The position numbers and the translations under genes are program-made. From Filimonas lacunae (GTDB taxonomy: Bacteria; Bacteroidota; Bacteroidia; Chitinophagales; Chitinophagaceae), in contig NZ_AP017422.1 of assembly GCF_002355595.1 (NCBI RefSeq), positions 2,790,001 to 2,854,000 on the forward strand: 64,000 bases of DNA. Direction: 5' to 3'. Below, piece by piece: positions 43,877 to 52,487 of this stretch; position 1 is the stretch's first letter, and every line of letters begins with the position of its first letter. The notes under the pieces were generated by a model, which worked only from the letters and a program-made list of their open reading frames with translations, was not told the origin of the DNA and did not search any database.

Positions 43877-45784
43877 TTATTCCGGTAAAATTACCTTAAA
43901 CAAGGCACCTTCACCAGGTACGCCTTCTGCTTCAATGCTTCCGTCATGTCGTGCTGCTATACGTGCGCAAAGGGCTAGCCCAAGTCCTGTACCTTCGTAT
44001 TCTTCTCTGGATTGAAGCCGTGTATGCAATCCGAATATTTTTTGTGCATCGGCAATGCTAAAACCAATGCCATTGTCTTTTATGCAGATGGTCCAATACG
44101 CTTTATCCGGTTGCAGGTTTCGCTCACTTATTTCCTGCTTACTAAGCTGGCTGCAGGTAATGGCAATGTGCGGCGGCACACCGGGGCGTGAAAACTTTAT
44201 GGCGTTTCCGATAATGTTGTAAAAAAGCTGATAGATTAATACGGGTGCTCCATGAATAACAGGTAAGGTATCTTTTGCCTGAAGGCTGGCCTGTTTGGCT
44301 ATCAGGGCTACTTCCAGGTCTTCTTTTATTTCAGACAGGGTACTATTCAGGTCTACCGCTTCGCGTTCATGTGCTTCTGCTGACAGGGAAGAATAGCTTA
44401 AAACCCCATCAATAAAGCTGTTCATTCGCTTTAATGCACGGTCTATCTTTTGCAGATGGCTATCTATACGGCTGGTATCAGATTTACGGATGTCTGCTTG
44501 CAGCATATCTGCATAAATGCCCACTTTGCGAATAGGTTCCTTCAGGTCGTGGCTTATAGTGTGGGCAAACTGTATCAGTTCCTGGTTAGAACGTTGAAGT
44601 GCATCGTTTGCATTATTCAATTCTCTCGTTCTTTGCTGAACGCGGGTTTCCAAAGCTTCAAACGATCGTTTCTGTACGTCAATGTTATTAGCGGTTCCTA
44701 CAAAGCCATCAAAAAAGCCGTTAATAAAACGCGGCGCAGCCGTAAACAGGAACCATTCATAACTGCTGGTTTGGGGGTTCAGTAGCCTGCATTCTATATG
44801 GTAGCCTTCCTGGTTTTCGTAGGCTTTTTGTACTACTTGTGCCAGCAGATACTGATCGTCCGGATGAACGCTGTTTTGCCAGATGCGCCGGTCAATTTCT
44901 GAAAAATGATTAAAACCGAACCAGTCCAGCATGGCCGTATTAGAGTAGTCTACACGTGCCGACTTATCAGTCAGCCATATCCATAATGGTGCATTATCTG
45001 CCAGCGCTCTGAATCTCTCTTCTCCACGCTTTTGATCATCAATATCAGTAAGCGTTCCCATCCACTGCTCTATTTCTCCTTTTTCATTGCAGATAGGGGT
45101 TCCGCGCGATATAAACCAACGGTAACTGCCGTCTTTGGCGCGAAGGGGATGGATAATTTCAAAGGGCTGATTCGTTTTCCATGCTTGTTCTGAAAAGCGC
45201 GTGGCATATTCCAGGTAATCAGGATGGTGTACTTTTTGCCAGCCCCAGCCTTCCATGTCTTGAGTAGAAAGCCCGGTATATTCTGTCCACTTTTGGTTAT
45301 ACCAGTATACCCAGCCATTGGCATCGGCCATCCACGCAAGGTTTTGTATGCTGTTAGCCAGTGTACTAAATTTTAATTCACTTTCTCTGGCACTGGCTTC
45401 GGCGCCTTTCTGATCGGTGATATCTTTGGTAATGGCAATTTGCATAGATATGCCATCGGGCAGCACTAGCGGCGAGGCGTATGTTTGCAGATGCCTGAGA
45501 GTGCCTTTAGCACCGGTAACTTTATAGTTCCAGGTTCTTGTTTCTCCGGCACAAACTGCGGTATGGTGTTGCTGCCAGCTTTCTACATCATCGGTAGCTA
45601 TAAAGTCATACACCAATGATCCAATAACCAATTCTTTGCTTTCTACTTCCAGGTAGTGTAATCCGGCAGGATTAATATATTGAACATGACCCGACCCGGA
45701 AACAATTTTTATACACTCAGGAGTTAAATCCAAAATTGAAAAAACAGACAGCTTACTGATAGCATCGAGGTAATTTGTTTCCAC
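43877..45784 (-). CDS. Cytosolic multi-PAS sensor histidine kinase
   Basis: 635 residues. Three PAS/PAC units (about 10-130, 140-265, 270-390; PAC motifs VTGAKGTLRHLQTYASP, RAKDGSYRWFISRGTPI, NPQTSSYEWFLFTAAPRF). A coiled coil leads into HisKA (ISHDLKEPIRKV, phospho-acceptor His). HATPase_c has FYNIIGNAIKFSRPG, IKDNGIGFSIADA and GTGLGLALCARI. No membrane helix is seen. No response regulator is adjacent. Resembles bacteriophytochrome-type kinases lacking the chromophore domain. Confidence 0.92.
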   Translation of the reverse strand: METNYLDAISKLSVFSILDLTPECIKIVSGSGHVQYINPAGLHYLEVESKELVIGSLVYDFIATDDVESWQQHHTAVCAGETRTWNYKVTGAKGTLRHLQTYASPLVLPDGISMQIAITKDITDQKGAEASARESELKFSTLANSIQNLAWMADANGWVYWYNQKWTEYTGLSTQDMEGWGWQKVHHPDYLEYATRFSEQAWKTNQPFEIIHPLRAKDGSYRWFISRGTPICNEKGEIEQWMGTLTDIDDQKRGEERFRALADNAPLWIWLTDKSARVDYSNTAMLDWFGFNHFSEIDRRIWQNSVHPDDQYLLAQVVQKAYENQEGYHIECRLLNPQTSSYEWFLFTAAPRFINGFFDGFVGTANNIDVQKRSFEALETRVQQRTRELNNANDALQRSNQELIQFAHTISHDLKEPIRKVGIYADMLQADIRKSDTSRIDSHLQKIDRALKRMNSFIDGVLSYSSLSAEAHEREAVDLNSTLSEIKEDLEVALIAKQASLQAKDTLPVIHGAPVLIYQLFYNIIGNAIKFSRPGVPPHIAITCSQLSKQEISERNLQPDKAYWTICIKDNGIGFSIADAQKIFGLHTRLQSREEYEGTGLGLALCARIAARHDGSIEAEGVPGEGALFKVILPE

Positions 45785-46177
45785 TTTGTCGTTTTTTAAT
45801 AGCTTAATGATTCTAAAAAGAGTAAAAGCATAGAACAGCCGGACGTTTTATAGCTGCAATTGTATGAAAAAACGGCATTGAAAATTGTTCATGATTGATT
45901 GGGGTGTTAAAGCTGATAAAGATGTGAAACAGTGATAACAATCGGAGTGCCAACATTTCACTAAGCAGCAGCCTGATAACTTATCAAAATAGGGCAAAGC
46001 AAAGTTGCAAGGGGTGTAGCAAATCATAAGTATGCAGGAAGCCGTTTCAGGCAAAGTTATATTATCTGTAACAAAAGGAGCTGGGAGGGAACACCCAGCA
46101 GGCATGGTATAGGGGTAATTATTCCCCATAAAATAGAAATTGGCCTGTGAAGAGACTTTAAAGCTGAAATATTTAAT
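45785..46177. other. Intergenic region, 393 bp
   Basis: No credible gene. It holds two small stems (GCTGGG/CCCAGC at 46080-46099; GGGG-TAATTATT-CCCC near 46112-46127) that may terminate the AraC operon ending at 46178. A short plus-frame stretch looks vaguely protein-like but I could not identify it. Confidence 0.45.
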
Positions 46178-46975
46178 CTACCCGCTTATTTTCCCAAGTT
46201 CCGTAGGAGTAATAGCAAACTGTTTTTTAAAAGCAAATGAAAAATGTTGCAGCGTTTCAAAGCCCAGATCAAGATAAATGTCGCTGGGCTTTTGCTTCTT
46301 TTTAGTAATGAGAAAATAGGCCTCGTGCAGCCTTTTTTGTACCAGCCAGCGGCTGGGCGTGTCGCCGAAAGTTGCTTTAAAATCCCGTTTAAAGGCGGAT
46401 AAACTTCGGCCGGTTAAATATGCAAATCGTTCCATACTTACATTAAATGTGAAATTACGGTTCATGAATTCTTCCATATTTATCTTCTGCGGAACGCCGT
46501 AATTAAACAATAGCCCCGCCAGTTGGGGCTGAGTCTGCAGAAGTATCAACAGCAATTCTTCCCGCTTAATATCAGTAAAAGGCTCGGCGATTATGAGGCG
46601 ATGATAATGTGGCAGCAGCGATTGAATATAAACTGGCAGCAATTTATGGGTATGAATGTGAATAATGGTTTCTTTGGAATGGAATGCCACGATCTTTGGC
46701 TGGTATCTTTCCTGGAAACGTTTGAGAAAAGCTTCATCGAAAAACACAAACACTTTTTCGAGTTCATCATTCACTTTCTCCTTGTTATAACGGGCCAGGC
46801 GGTTCTTTCGGGCAATGCAACAATCGCCGCCTTTCAGTATATGGTGTTTGCTGCCGTCGTAGGCGTTCATAACGCCTTTGATAATGTACACGAAAGTGTG
46901 TTCGGAAATAAAATGTTCGGGCGAAATTTCTTTGCCCACAAAGTGCATATGAGAGGAGTTGCTTTTTTCAGACAT
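46178..46975 (-). CDS. AraC family transcriptional regulator
   Basis: 265 residues. The N-terminal sensing part (HTFVYIIKGVMNAYDGSKHHILKGGDCCIARKNRLARY) is cupin-like. The C-terminal AraC domain has MERFAYLTGRSLSAFKRDFKATFGDTPSRWL and KKQKPSDIYLDLGFETLQHFSFAFKKQFAITPTEL. It is the third gene behind an SDR and a lipoprotein on the same strand (4-bp gap to the lipoprotein), so it probably regulates this operon, binding the direct repeats near 48280-48340. Confidence 0.9.
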   Translation of the reverse strand: MSEKSNSSHMHFVGKEISPEHFISEHTFVYIIKGVMNAYDGSKHHILKGGDCCIARKNRLARYNKEKVNDELEKVFVFFDEAFLKRFQERYQPKIVAFHSKETIIHIHTHKLLPVYIQSLLPHYHRLIIAEPFTDIKREELLLILLQTQPQLAGLLFNYGVPQKINMEEFMNRNFTFNVSMERFAYLTGRSLSAFKRDFKATFGDTPSRWLVQKRLHEAYFLITKKKQKPSDIYLDLGFETLQHFSFAFKKQFAITPTELGKISG

Positions 46976-46979
46976 AGTT

Positions 46980-47372
46980 TTATGGCTCTTTTACAGTAAC
47001 AATCAATTCCTGTATAAAAATACCCCGGCCCACTTTCCGGTTTGCTGGTAAGCGAAAACTACCGGCGGTTCCAGCTTTAACAATGTTCATGTGTAGAAGT
47101 AAGGTATTGAGGTCTGTCTCGTCGTCCTTTGACCATTTTCCTGATCCGAAAGGGATGGTTATATGTCCGGGTTCCATGCGTTTATTATGAAGCGCATGGA
47201 TAAACGCAGCCAGCCTCGTTCCTTCATTGGCGCTGAAATCACTGTCAACAACTAAGGTAATTGCTTTGCCGGTTTTATTATTCAGATATATTCGTTTTGG
47301 CATGTTACAGGAGGTAAGGATCAATAGAATTATGATACAGGAAATAATGAAAAAGGATTTGAACTTAGCCAT
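46980..47372 (-). CDS. Small lipoprotein of unknown function
   Basis: 130 residues. Lipoprotein signal IISCIIILLILTSC with Cys near residue 22. The mature part is beta-rich (RIYLNNKTGKAITLVVDSDF, GSFRLPANRKVGRGIFIQELIVTV). No family recognised. Middle gene between an SDR and an AraC regulator. Confidence 0.72.
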   Translation of the reverse strand: MAKFKSFFIISCIIILLILTSCNMPKRIYLNNKTGKAITLVVDSDFSANEGTRLAAFIHALHNKRMEPGHITIPFGSGKWSKDDETDLNTLLLHMNIVKAGTAGSFRLPANRKVGRGIFIQELIVTVKEP

Positions 47373-47406
47373 AAAATAGGATGTTGAACCTTCAAGGGAT
47401 AGTTGG

Positions 47407-48183
47407 TTAATGCTGTTTATTCAGTCGCTTTTCAAGGTTTCTGTTAATCATTTTTGTAAAGAAGCCCGGTGCTATGCGGCTCATCCATTTCATCACATTG
47501 GCTAAGCCCGGCCTTATTTCATACTGATCTTTTAATATCCCTTTGATAGAAGCAGCTACCAGGTCGCTCACTTTCATCGTTCTGCCGTCATTCTCCTGTT
47601 CCACAAAGGCTGTTTGCAAAGGATTGTCGGTTTTCGGCGGCGCCACTTCAAATACTTTTACACTGGAATTTTTTAGTTGTAATCGTAATGCTTGCGAATA
47701 CACATGAACGGCAGCCTTGGTGCCACAGTATAAAGGCGAAATGGTGAAGGGGATAAAGGCTAAACCCGAAGTGATGTTTATAATGGCAGCGGATTGTTGT
47801 TGCATTAAATGTGGCAAAAACTGGTGAATCATCCGAACCGTACCGGAGAAATTTGTTTCAATTTCATCGGTTACATTTTCAATGGTTACACTGTCATCCA
47901 TCAATTTTACTGTACGCATAATACCGGCGTTGTTGATGATAATTTTCAGATGAGGAAACTGCCTGGTAACTATTTCATACATCTCTTCTATATCTTTCGG
48001 ATTATTCACATTGCTTTGAATGACATGGAGGTAGGGAAACTGCTGCCTGGTCTTCTGCAATTTTGCCATATCACGGCCAGTTATGATCACTGTTGCGCCT
48101 TGTTGCATTAATTGTTTGGCAAATTCTAAACCTATTCCGTTAGAGCCTCCTGTAATGAGGACGGTGCTGTTTTTTAATTGCAT
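47407..48183 (-). CDS. Short-chain dehydrogenase/reductase, DltE-like
   Basis: 258 residues from the ATG at 48183. Cofactor-binding GGSNGIGLEFAKQ, the NNAG motif (IIINNAGIM) and catalytic YxxxK (SPLYCGTKAA) are present. The sequence resembles DltE-type SDRs. The substrate is unknown. A longer start at 48231 lacks support because the Rossmann strand begins directly after the chosen Met. First gene of the SDR-lipoprotein-AraC operon. Confidence 0.88.
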   Translation of the reverse strand: MQLKNSTVLITGGSNGIGLEFAKQLMQQGATVIITGRDMAKLQKTRQQFPYLHVIQSNVNNPKDIEEMYEIVTRQFPHLKIIINNAGIMRTVKLMDDSVTIENVTDEIETNFSGTVRMIHQFLPHLMQQQSAAIINITSGLAFIPFTISPLYCGTKAAVHVYSQALRLQLKNSSVKVFEVAPPKTDNPLQTAFVEQENDGRTMKVSDLVAASIKGILKDQYEIRPGLANVMKWMSRIAPGFFTKMINRNLEKRLNKQH

Positions 48184-48280
48184 AATCTGATAGTTTTTCG
48201 GGGGCATCTGAATAGCAGATCCAACAGACAACCTCCCTGTTATAGTGCAAAAATCTGTAACAATGTGGCATGCTGTTTAC

Positions 48281-48337
48281 CTGAAAGGTTCAGGATTGGT
48301 TATCTGAAAAGTTCAATGAAAGGGATTCATAAGTTCA
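48281..48337 (-). promoter_or_regulatory. Three TGAAC-type direct repeats, candidate AraC site
   Basis: On the minus strand TGAACCTTTCAG and TGAACTTTTCAG lie 23 bp apart, with a third TGAACTTATGAA 22 bp further upstream, about 100 bp before the SDR start. AraC-type activators bind such repeats spaced about two helical turns. Confidence 0.5.
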
Positions 48338-48349
48338 ATACGGCCCGGT

Positions 48350-48416
48350 AAAATGACGTATTTTCAGGGAGGAATATATGGGCTGAAAAATTGACCGGGA
48401 AAAATGTCATTTTTTC
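48350..48416. repeat. Inverted-repeat region before hsp20
   Basis: AAAATGACG at 48350 and TGTCATTTTTTC at 48405-48416; the latter is the right half of a smaller palindrome, AAAAATG-T-CATTTTT. The same arms occur as a compact stem at 41211-41242. It may belong to regulation of hsp20. Confidence 0.45.
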
Positions 48417-48465
48417 TTATTTGTTTCAATTGGCATTTTGTCTGATATAGTTTTTTTAAAAAAAC

Positions 48466-48471
48466 AGGAGG
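48466..48471 (+). promoter_or_regulatory. Strong Shine-Dalgarno of hsp20
   Basis: AGGAGG lies 6 nt before the ATG at 48478. Such a consensus site is rare in Bacteroidota, where SD sequences are usually weak, and suggests high or rapid expression. Confidence 0.8.
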
Positions 48472-48477
48472 TTTTTT

Positions 48478-48948
48478 ATGACAACTACAATTGCAAAAAG
48501 ACAGAATGGTAATGTACCAGCCACTTTTGGAAATGTTGTTGATAACATCTTCCAAAACAGTTTACACCGCTTTTTTGATGACCACTTTTTTACTGTGGGT
48601 AAACCCTTGCATAACGAGGTGGTGCCGGTTAATGTACGGGAAAATAATCAAGGATATGATATTGAAGTAATAGCACCCGGCTGCCGGAAAGACGCATTTA
48701 AAGTGAATGTAAACGGCAACCTGCTTACCATTGGTTATGAACAACAGGAAGAACGAACCGAACAACAGGAAAAAAACGAATGGAGACGTACCGAATACCA
48801 ACGCCATTCTTTTACCAGAACCTTTACGCTGGATGACTCTGTAGATGTTAACGGCATACAGGCCGGTTATAAGGATGGTATTTTGCACATTCATTTACCT
48901 AAAAATGAAAAGGCAAAAGAAGTGAGCAAGACTATTGAAATTCAATAA
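48478..48948 (+). CDS. Small heat-shock protein, Hsp20/alpha-crystallin family
   Basis: 156 residues. Alpha-crystallin domain about 40-140 (VPVNVRENNQGYDIEVIAPGCRKDAFKVNVNGNLLTIGYE), with FTRTFTLDDSVDVNGIQAGYKDGILHIHLPK as its second half, followed by KTIEIQ. It is an ATP-independent holdase that binds unfolding proteins in large oligomers. Monocistronic: strong SD before it and terminator after it. Heat or stress induction is expected but no CIRCE-type element was found. Confidence 0.93.
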   Translation: MTTTIAKRQNGNVPATFGNVVDNIFQNSLHRFFDDHFFTVGKPLHNEVVPVNVRENNQGYDIEVIAPGCRKDAFKVNVNGNLLTIGYEQQEERTEQQEKNEWRRTEYQRHSFTRTFTLDDSVDVNGIQAGYKDGILHIHLPKNEKAKEVSKTIEIQ

Positions 48949-48962
48949 TCCTGTTGCTGTAC

Positions 48963-48997
48963 AAACAGGTGGAATACTGTATTCCACCTGTTTTTTT
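48963..48997 (+). terminator. Intrinsic terminator of hsp20
   Basis: 14-bp stem AAACAGGTGGAATA/TATTCCACCTGTTT around CTG, followed by a run of T, 15 bp after the stop. Confidence 0.92.
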
Positions 48998-49041
48998 ACC
49001 AAGATGGTGTATACAGTTACAAACTACAATGCCATAGACCT

Positions 49042-49332
49042 ATGGAACGTGCTTTTTATATCATTAGTAATTTAACAACGCCCGATGGGATACAAAAGCT
49101 GGGTACGTTTAACATAGGTTGCGATGCTGTGTTTGCGTATTCGTTATTCAGTAAATTGAAAGGTGAGTATAGTGCAGATGATGCTGGTTTGCTTCATATG
49201 GACCTGGTGGAGCTGCAAGATAGTTTACCTAAAAATTTAAAAATAATCCATTGTAACCTGCGCGAACTTGCCGAGAACTGCGCTACTATTACTAAGGAAG
49301 TTTTTAAGTATTACACATTTACTGAAACCTGA
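49042..49332 (+). CDS. Small protein of unknown function
   Basis: 96 residues, no signal peptide or membrane helix. It reads as a compact alpha/beta domain (RAFYIISNLTTPDGIQKLGTF, DLVELQDSLPKNLKIIHCNLREL). No motif is recognised. Normal composition, and it lies between the Hsp20 terminator and the NEW3 gene. Probably real, but function unknown. Confidence 0.6.
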   Translation: MERAFYIISNLTTPDGIQKLGTFNIGCDAVFAYSLFSKLKGEYSADDAGLLHMDLVELQDSLPKNLKIIHCNLRELAENCATITKEVFKYYTFTET

Positions 49333-49537
49333 TAGGTGAAGTAGGGTTCTTCATTTTTTTGCCGCAACAGGTTGAATACTGTTTGTTAAAAAAATCTAAA
49401 TAAGAGGATAAATTCATTTTTCATTTTTCTGTTTTGTAATAAATTAGCGCGCCATTTCAAGAAAATGTATGGCTGCCATATTCACATTAGACATCGTTTG
49501 AAGCAATTATCATATATAAATTTTAGTTGTAAGGATT

Positions 49538-50395
49538 ATGTTTACTAAATCACTCATTACCCGTTTACGCAACCCGCGTTATGTTATTGTTTTTGCGCTT
49601 ACTGCTTTATCCCTTTTTCAGTACCGCTTATTGTTTGCACAAACAGCCCCGACTTCCGGGCCATCGTCTTTTACTGCAAGGCTTATCAACATTGAAGCCG
49701 CTACCAGTGAGGTGTTCCGGTATACCACTACACTTCGCAACGGATCGGGCAAAGCGGGCATTTATGATTTACAGACAGCGTTGCCTGCCGGATGGCTGAT
49801 CACTTATCGTGTAGAGGGGAGCCAGGTAACCTCCGTAAATATGGAGGCTGGTAAATCGCAGGATATTTCCATTGAAATAAATGCACCTGCGGGAACCAAA
49901 CCAGATAAGTATAAAATTCCTGTAAAAGCTGTATCTGCAAACGAAAGCCTGTTACTTACCCTGGAAGCTGTTGTGAAAGGCACTTACAGCCTGGAGCTGA
50001 CAACGCCTACCGGGCGACTGACAGATGAAGTTACTTCGGGTAGCCGTAAAGAAATTCATTTGGTGGTAAAGAATTCCGGTTCACTTCCTTTAAAGGATAT
50101 TGAGTTCTCTTCTCAGCTTCCCACTAACTGGGAATGCACTTTTGAACCTGCTAAAGTGCAGCAACTGGATGCCGGTAAAACAGCCGATATTATTGCTAAA
50201 GTACAGGTGCCTGATAAAACCATTGCGGGCGATTATGCCGCCACTTTTACCACAAGAAATACCAATAGCAACGCTCAGGCGGTATTTCGTATGGTAGTGA
50301 ATACTTCACTGCTGTCGGGCTGGATAGGTGTGCTGGTAATATTGATAGCTGCCGGATTGGTTTATTACCTGGTGCGCAAATACGGCAGGCGCTAA
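49538..50395 (+). CDS. Secreted/membrane NEW3-domain protein of an ABC export module
   Basis: 285 residues. Signal peptide to about residue 34, then two NEW3-like immunoglobulin-type domains (GIYDLQTALPAGWLITYRVEGSQV...DISIEINAPAGTKPDKYKIPV and LKDIEFSSQLPTNWECTFEPAK...KTIAGDYAATF), and a C-terminal membrane helix (WIGVLVILIAAGLVYYLV) with a basic end. It faces the periplasm or exterior. It precedes an ABC ATPase and permease, a known arrangement; it probably assists the transporter with its substrate. Confidence 0.86.
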   Translation: MFTKSLITRLRNPRYVIVFALTALSLFQYRLLFAQTAPTSGPSSFTARLINIEAATSEVFRYTTTLRNGSGKAGIYDLQTALPAGWLITYRVEGSQVTSVNMEAGKSQDISIEINAPAGTKPDKYKIPVKAVSANESLLLTLEAVVKGTYSLELTTPTGRLTDEVTSGSRKEIHLVVKNSGSLPLKDIEFSSQLPTNWECTFEPAKVQQLDAGKTADIIAKVQVPDKTIAGDYAATFTTRNTNSNAQAVFRMVVNTSLLSGWIGVLVILIAAGLVYYLVRKYGRR

Positions 50396-50441
50396 CCGGG
50401 CTATGGTACACATTTTTGTTTCAACAGATTCAAACAAGAAG

Positions 50442-51470
50442 ATGGAACAGATGAACGATGTTATCATAGAACTGGATAGTGTTACTAAATGCTACGGTTC
50501 GCTGAAGGCAGTAGATAACCTGAGCCTGCGCATTCATAAAGGTGAGATATTTGGTTTGCTGGGCCCTAATGGTGCGGGAAAAACAACCACCATATTAATG
50601 ATGCTGGGACTTACCGAACCTACTGCAGGCCACGTGCGGGTGTGTGGCTATAATGCCACTACCCAGCCTATTGCCGTTAAAAAGAAAGTGGGTTATATGC
50701 CCGATAGTGTTGGGTTTTATGACGGCATGAGTGCTTTGGAAAACCTGGTGTATATAGGCAGGCTGAACGGTGTGCCGGAAAATGAGGTGGAAAGTCGCGC
50801 CAGGGAAGTGATGGAGCAGGTAGGTTTAGGCAACGATATGTATAAAAAAACAGCAGCTTACTCGCGCGGTATGAAGCAGCGGCTGGGATTGGCGGATGTG
50901 CTGATTAAACAACCCGATGTAATTATCCTGGACGAGCCTACGCTGGGTATAGACCCTACCGGTATCAGAGACTTTTTGCAACTGATTAAACAACTGAGCC
51001 TGCAACAGGGGCTTACGGTGTTATTGTCGTCTCACCACCTGCACCATGTGCAGCAGGTTTGTGACAGGGTAGGCATTTTTGTAAACGGAAAAATGCTGGC
51101 GGAAGGCAATATTGACACCCTGTCGGGCAACCTGTTTAACCGGGAAGGTTATACCACTACCATCACTTTGGAAGAAGTGGTAGCAGATGCTACAGTACTG
51201 GATGCTGAGTTAAAGCACCTGGACGCTGTAAAGCAGGTGCTGATAACAGACAAGCAGCTTTCTTTTACCTGCAGCAGGGATATTACACCAGCTCTTGTGC
51301 GGCGGATGGTAGAAAAAGGATATGGTATCACCGGTGTGCACAAGAAGGAGTACGGCCTGGACGATATTTATCAAAAATATTTTGAAAACAATTTAACGGG
51401 AGATACAACCGATGAGAAGTCTCGCAGTTTCTTTCAAAAATCTTTCTTTAAAAGGCATAAAAAGCAATAG
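50442..51470 (+). CDS. ABC transporter ATP-binding protein
   Basis: 342 residues from the ATG at 50442; earlier and later Met options exist (50403, 50451). Walker A GLLGPNGAGKTTT, Q-loop VGYMPDSVGFYD, signature YSRGMKQRLGLADVL, Walker B VIILDEPTLGIDP and the H-loop LLSSHHLH are all intact. It powers the permease encoded next, whose gene begins inside this one (59-bp overlap). ABC-2 type exporter in the CcmA/drug family; cargo unknown. Confidence 0.92.
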   Translation: MEQMNDVIIELDSVTKCYGSLKAVDNLSLRIHKGEIFGLLGPNGAGKTTTILMMLGLTEPTAGHVRVCGYNATTQPIAVKKKVGYMPDSVGFYDGMSALENLVYIGRLNGVPENEVESRAREVMEQVGLGNDMYKKTAAYSRGMKQRLGLADVLIKQPDVIILDEPTLGIDPTGIRDFLQLIKQLSLQQGLTVLLSSHHLHHVQQVCDRVGIFVNGKMLAEGNIDTLSGNLFNREGYTTTITLEEVVADATVLDAELKHLDAVKQVLITDKQLSFTCSRDITPALVRRMVEKGYGITGVHKKEYGLDDIYQKYFENNLTGDTTDEKSRSFFQKSFFKRHKKQ

Positions 51471-52434
51471 CAGTAACAGGCAGCAGGCATCGCCATTTCG
51501 GGTAATGGTGCATAAAGAGGTGGCCGACCATATCCGAAGCTGGCGTTTTGTTGTTTTGATTGCGTTAATTGTTCTTACGTTCATCACATCTATGTACGTA
51601 TCTCTGCGCAATATCAAACCTGCGGTAAGCCGTGCTGCCGATCCGGATCATTTGTTCCTGTATCTGAAGCTGCTTACTACAACGGATAATGCTATTCCGC
51701 CGTTTCATGTATTTCTTAGTTTTCTGGGGCCTTTGCTAGGTATAAGTGTAGGGTTTGATGCTATAAACGCGGAAAAAAACAACGGTACGCTTATCCGGTT
51801 AATGGCACAGCCTGTATATAGGGATAACCTGCTGCTGGCAAAATTTGTAAGCTCGCTTATTGTAATTACTACGCTGTTTGTTTCCCTTTCATTGTTAATG
51901 GTGGGAGGGGGACTGCTGATAACCGGTGTACGGATAGAACCGCAGGAACTGCTTAGGATAGGAGCCTTTATCCTGTTTACAATAGTGTATGTATCTTTTT
52001 GGTTAGGGCTCTCTATCCTTCTATCCGTAGCTTTTAAACAGGCAGCTACATCAGCGCTTACGGCTATTGGCATCTGGTTGTTTTTTACTGTTTTTTATCC
52101 CATTGTGGTAAATCTGGCAGTAAGATCGTTTTTACCAGATCCATCGTTCCTGTCCCGTGATGAAATTGCAGGTTACAATGAAATGATATTGAATATACTG
52201 CGAGTGGCGCCTGGGCAGTTATATGCCGATGCCACCACTACGCTGTTAATGCCTTCTGTAAGAAGCCTGGGACCACTCACCATGGAGCAAATGGCAGGAG
52301 CTATTCCTTCGCCGCTGCCTTTTAAAGAAAGCCTGTTAATAGTGTGGCCGCAGGTAAGTGGCCTGCTGGCTGCAACAGTGGTATGCTTTGCTGTTTCTTA
52401 TTACCTGTTTATGCGTCGTGAAATAAGAAGTTAG
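51412..52434 (+). CDS. ABC-2 type transporter permease
   Basis: 340 residues. Six membrane helices: FVVLIALIVLTFITSMYV, LSFLGPLLGISVGFD, KFVSSLIVITTLFVSLSLLMV, IGAFILFTIVYVSFWLGLSILL, ALTAIGIWLFFTVFYPIVV and the final LLAATVVCFAVSYYLF. The N-terminal tail is hydrophilic and basic. A GTLIRLMAQPVYR loop matches the coupling segment of NosY/ABC-2 permeases. The start at 51412 lies in the ATPase gene, giving translational coupling. Confidence 0.9.
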   Translation: MRSLAVSFKNLSLKGIKSNSSNRQQASPFRVMVHKEVADHIRSWRFVVLIALIVLTFITSMYVSLRNIKPAVSRAADPDHLFLYLKLLTTTDNAIPPFHVFLSFLGPLLGISVGFDAINAEKNNGTLIRLMAQPVYRDNLLLAKFVSSLIVITTLFVSLSLLMVGGGLLITGVRIEPQELLRIGAFILFTIVYVSFWLGLSILLSVAFKQAATSALTAIGIWLFFTVFYPIVVNLAVRSFLPDPSFLSRDEIAGYNEMILNILRVAPGQLYADATTTLLMPSVRSLGPLTMEQMAGAIPSPLPFKESLLIVWPQVSGLLAATVVCFAVSYYLFMRREIRS

Positions 52435-52460
52435 AAAACTAGATGGTATAAAACGTTAGG

Positions 52461-52487
52461 AGCGGGGGAAGTAGCCCCGCTTATTTT
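52461..52487. terminator. Terminator of the ABC operon
   Basis: AGCGGGG pairs with CCCCGCT around a 7-nt loop, followed by TATTTT; between the convergent permease and SDR genes. Confidence 0.7.

Noticed and set aside
45848-46129. Small Cys-rich open frame in the spacer after the AraC gene
   Set aside because: No RBS, odd composition and overlap with two stem-loops; not convincing as a gene or as a remnant.
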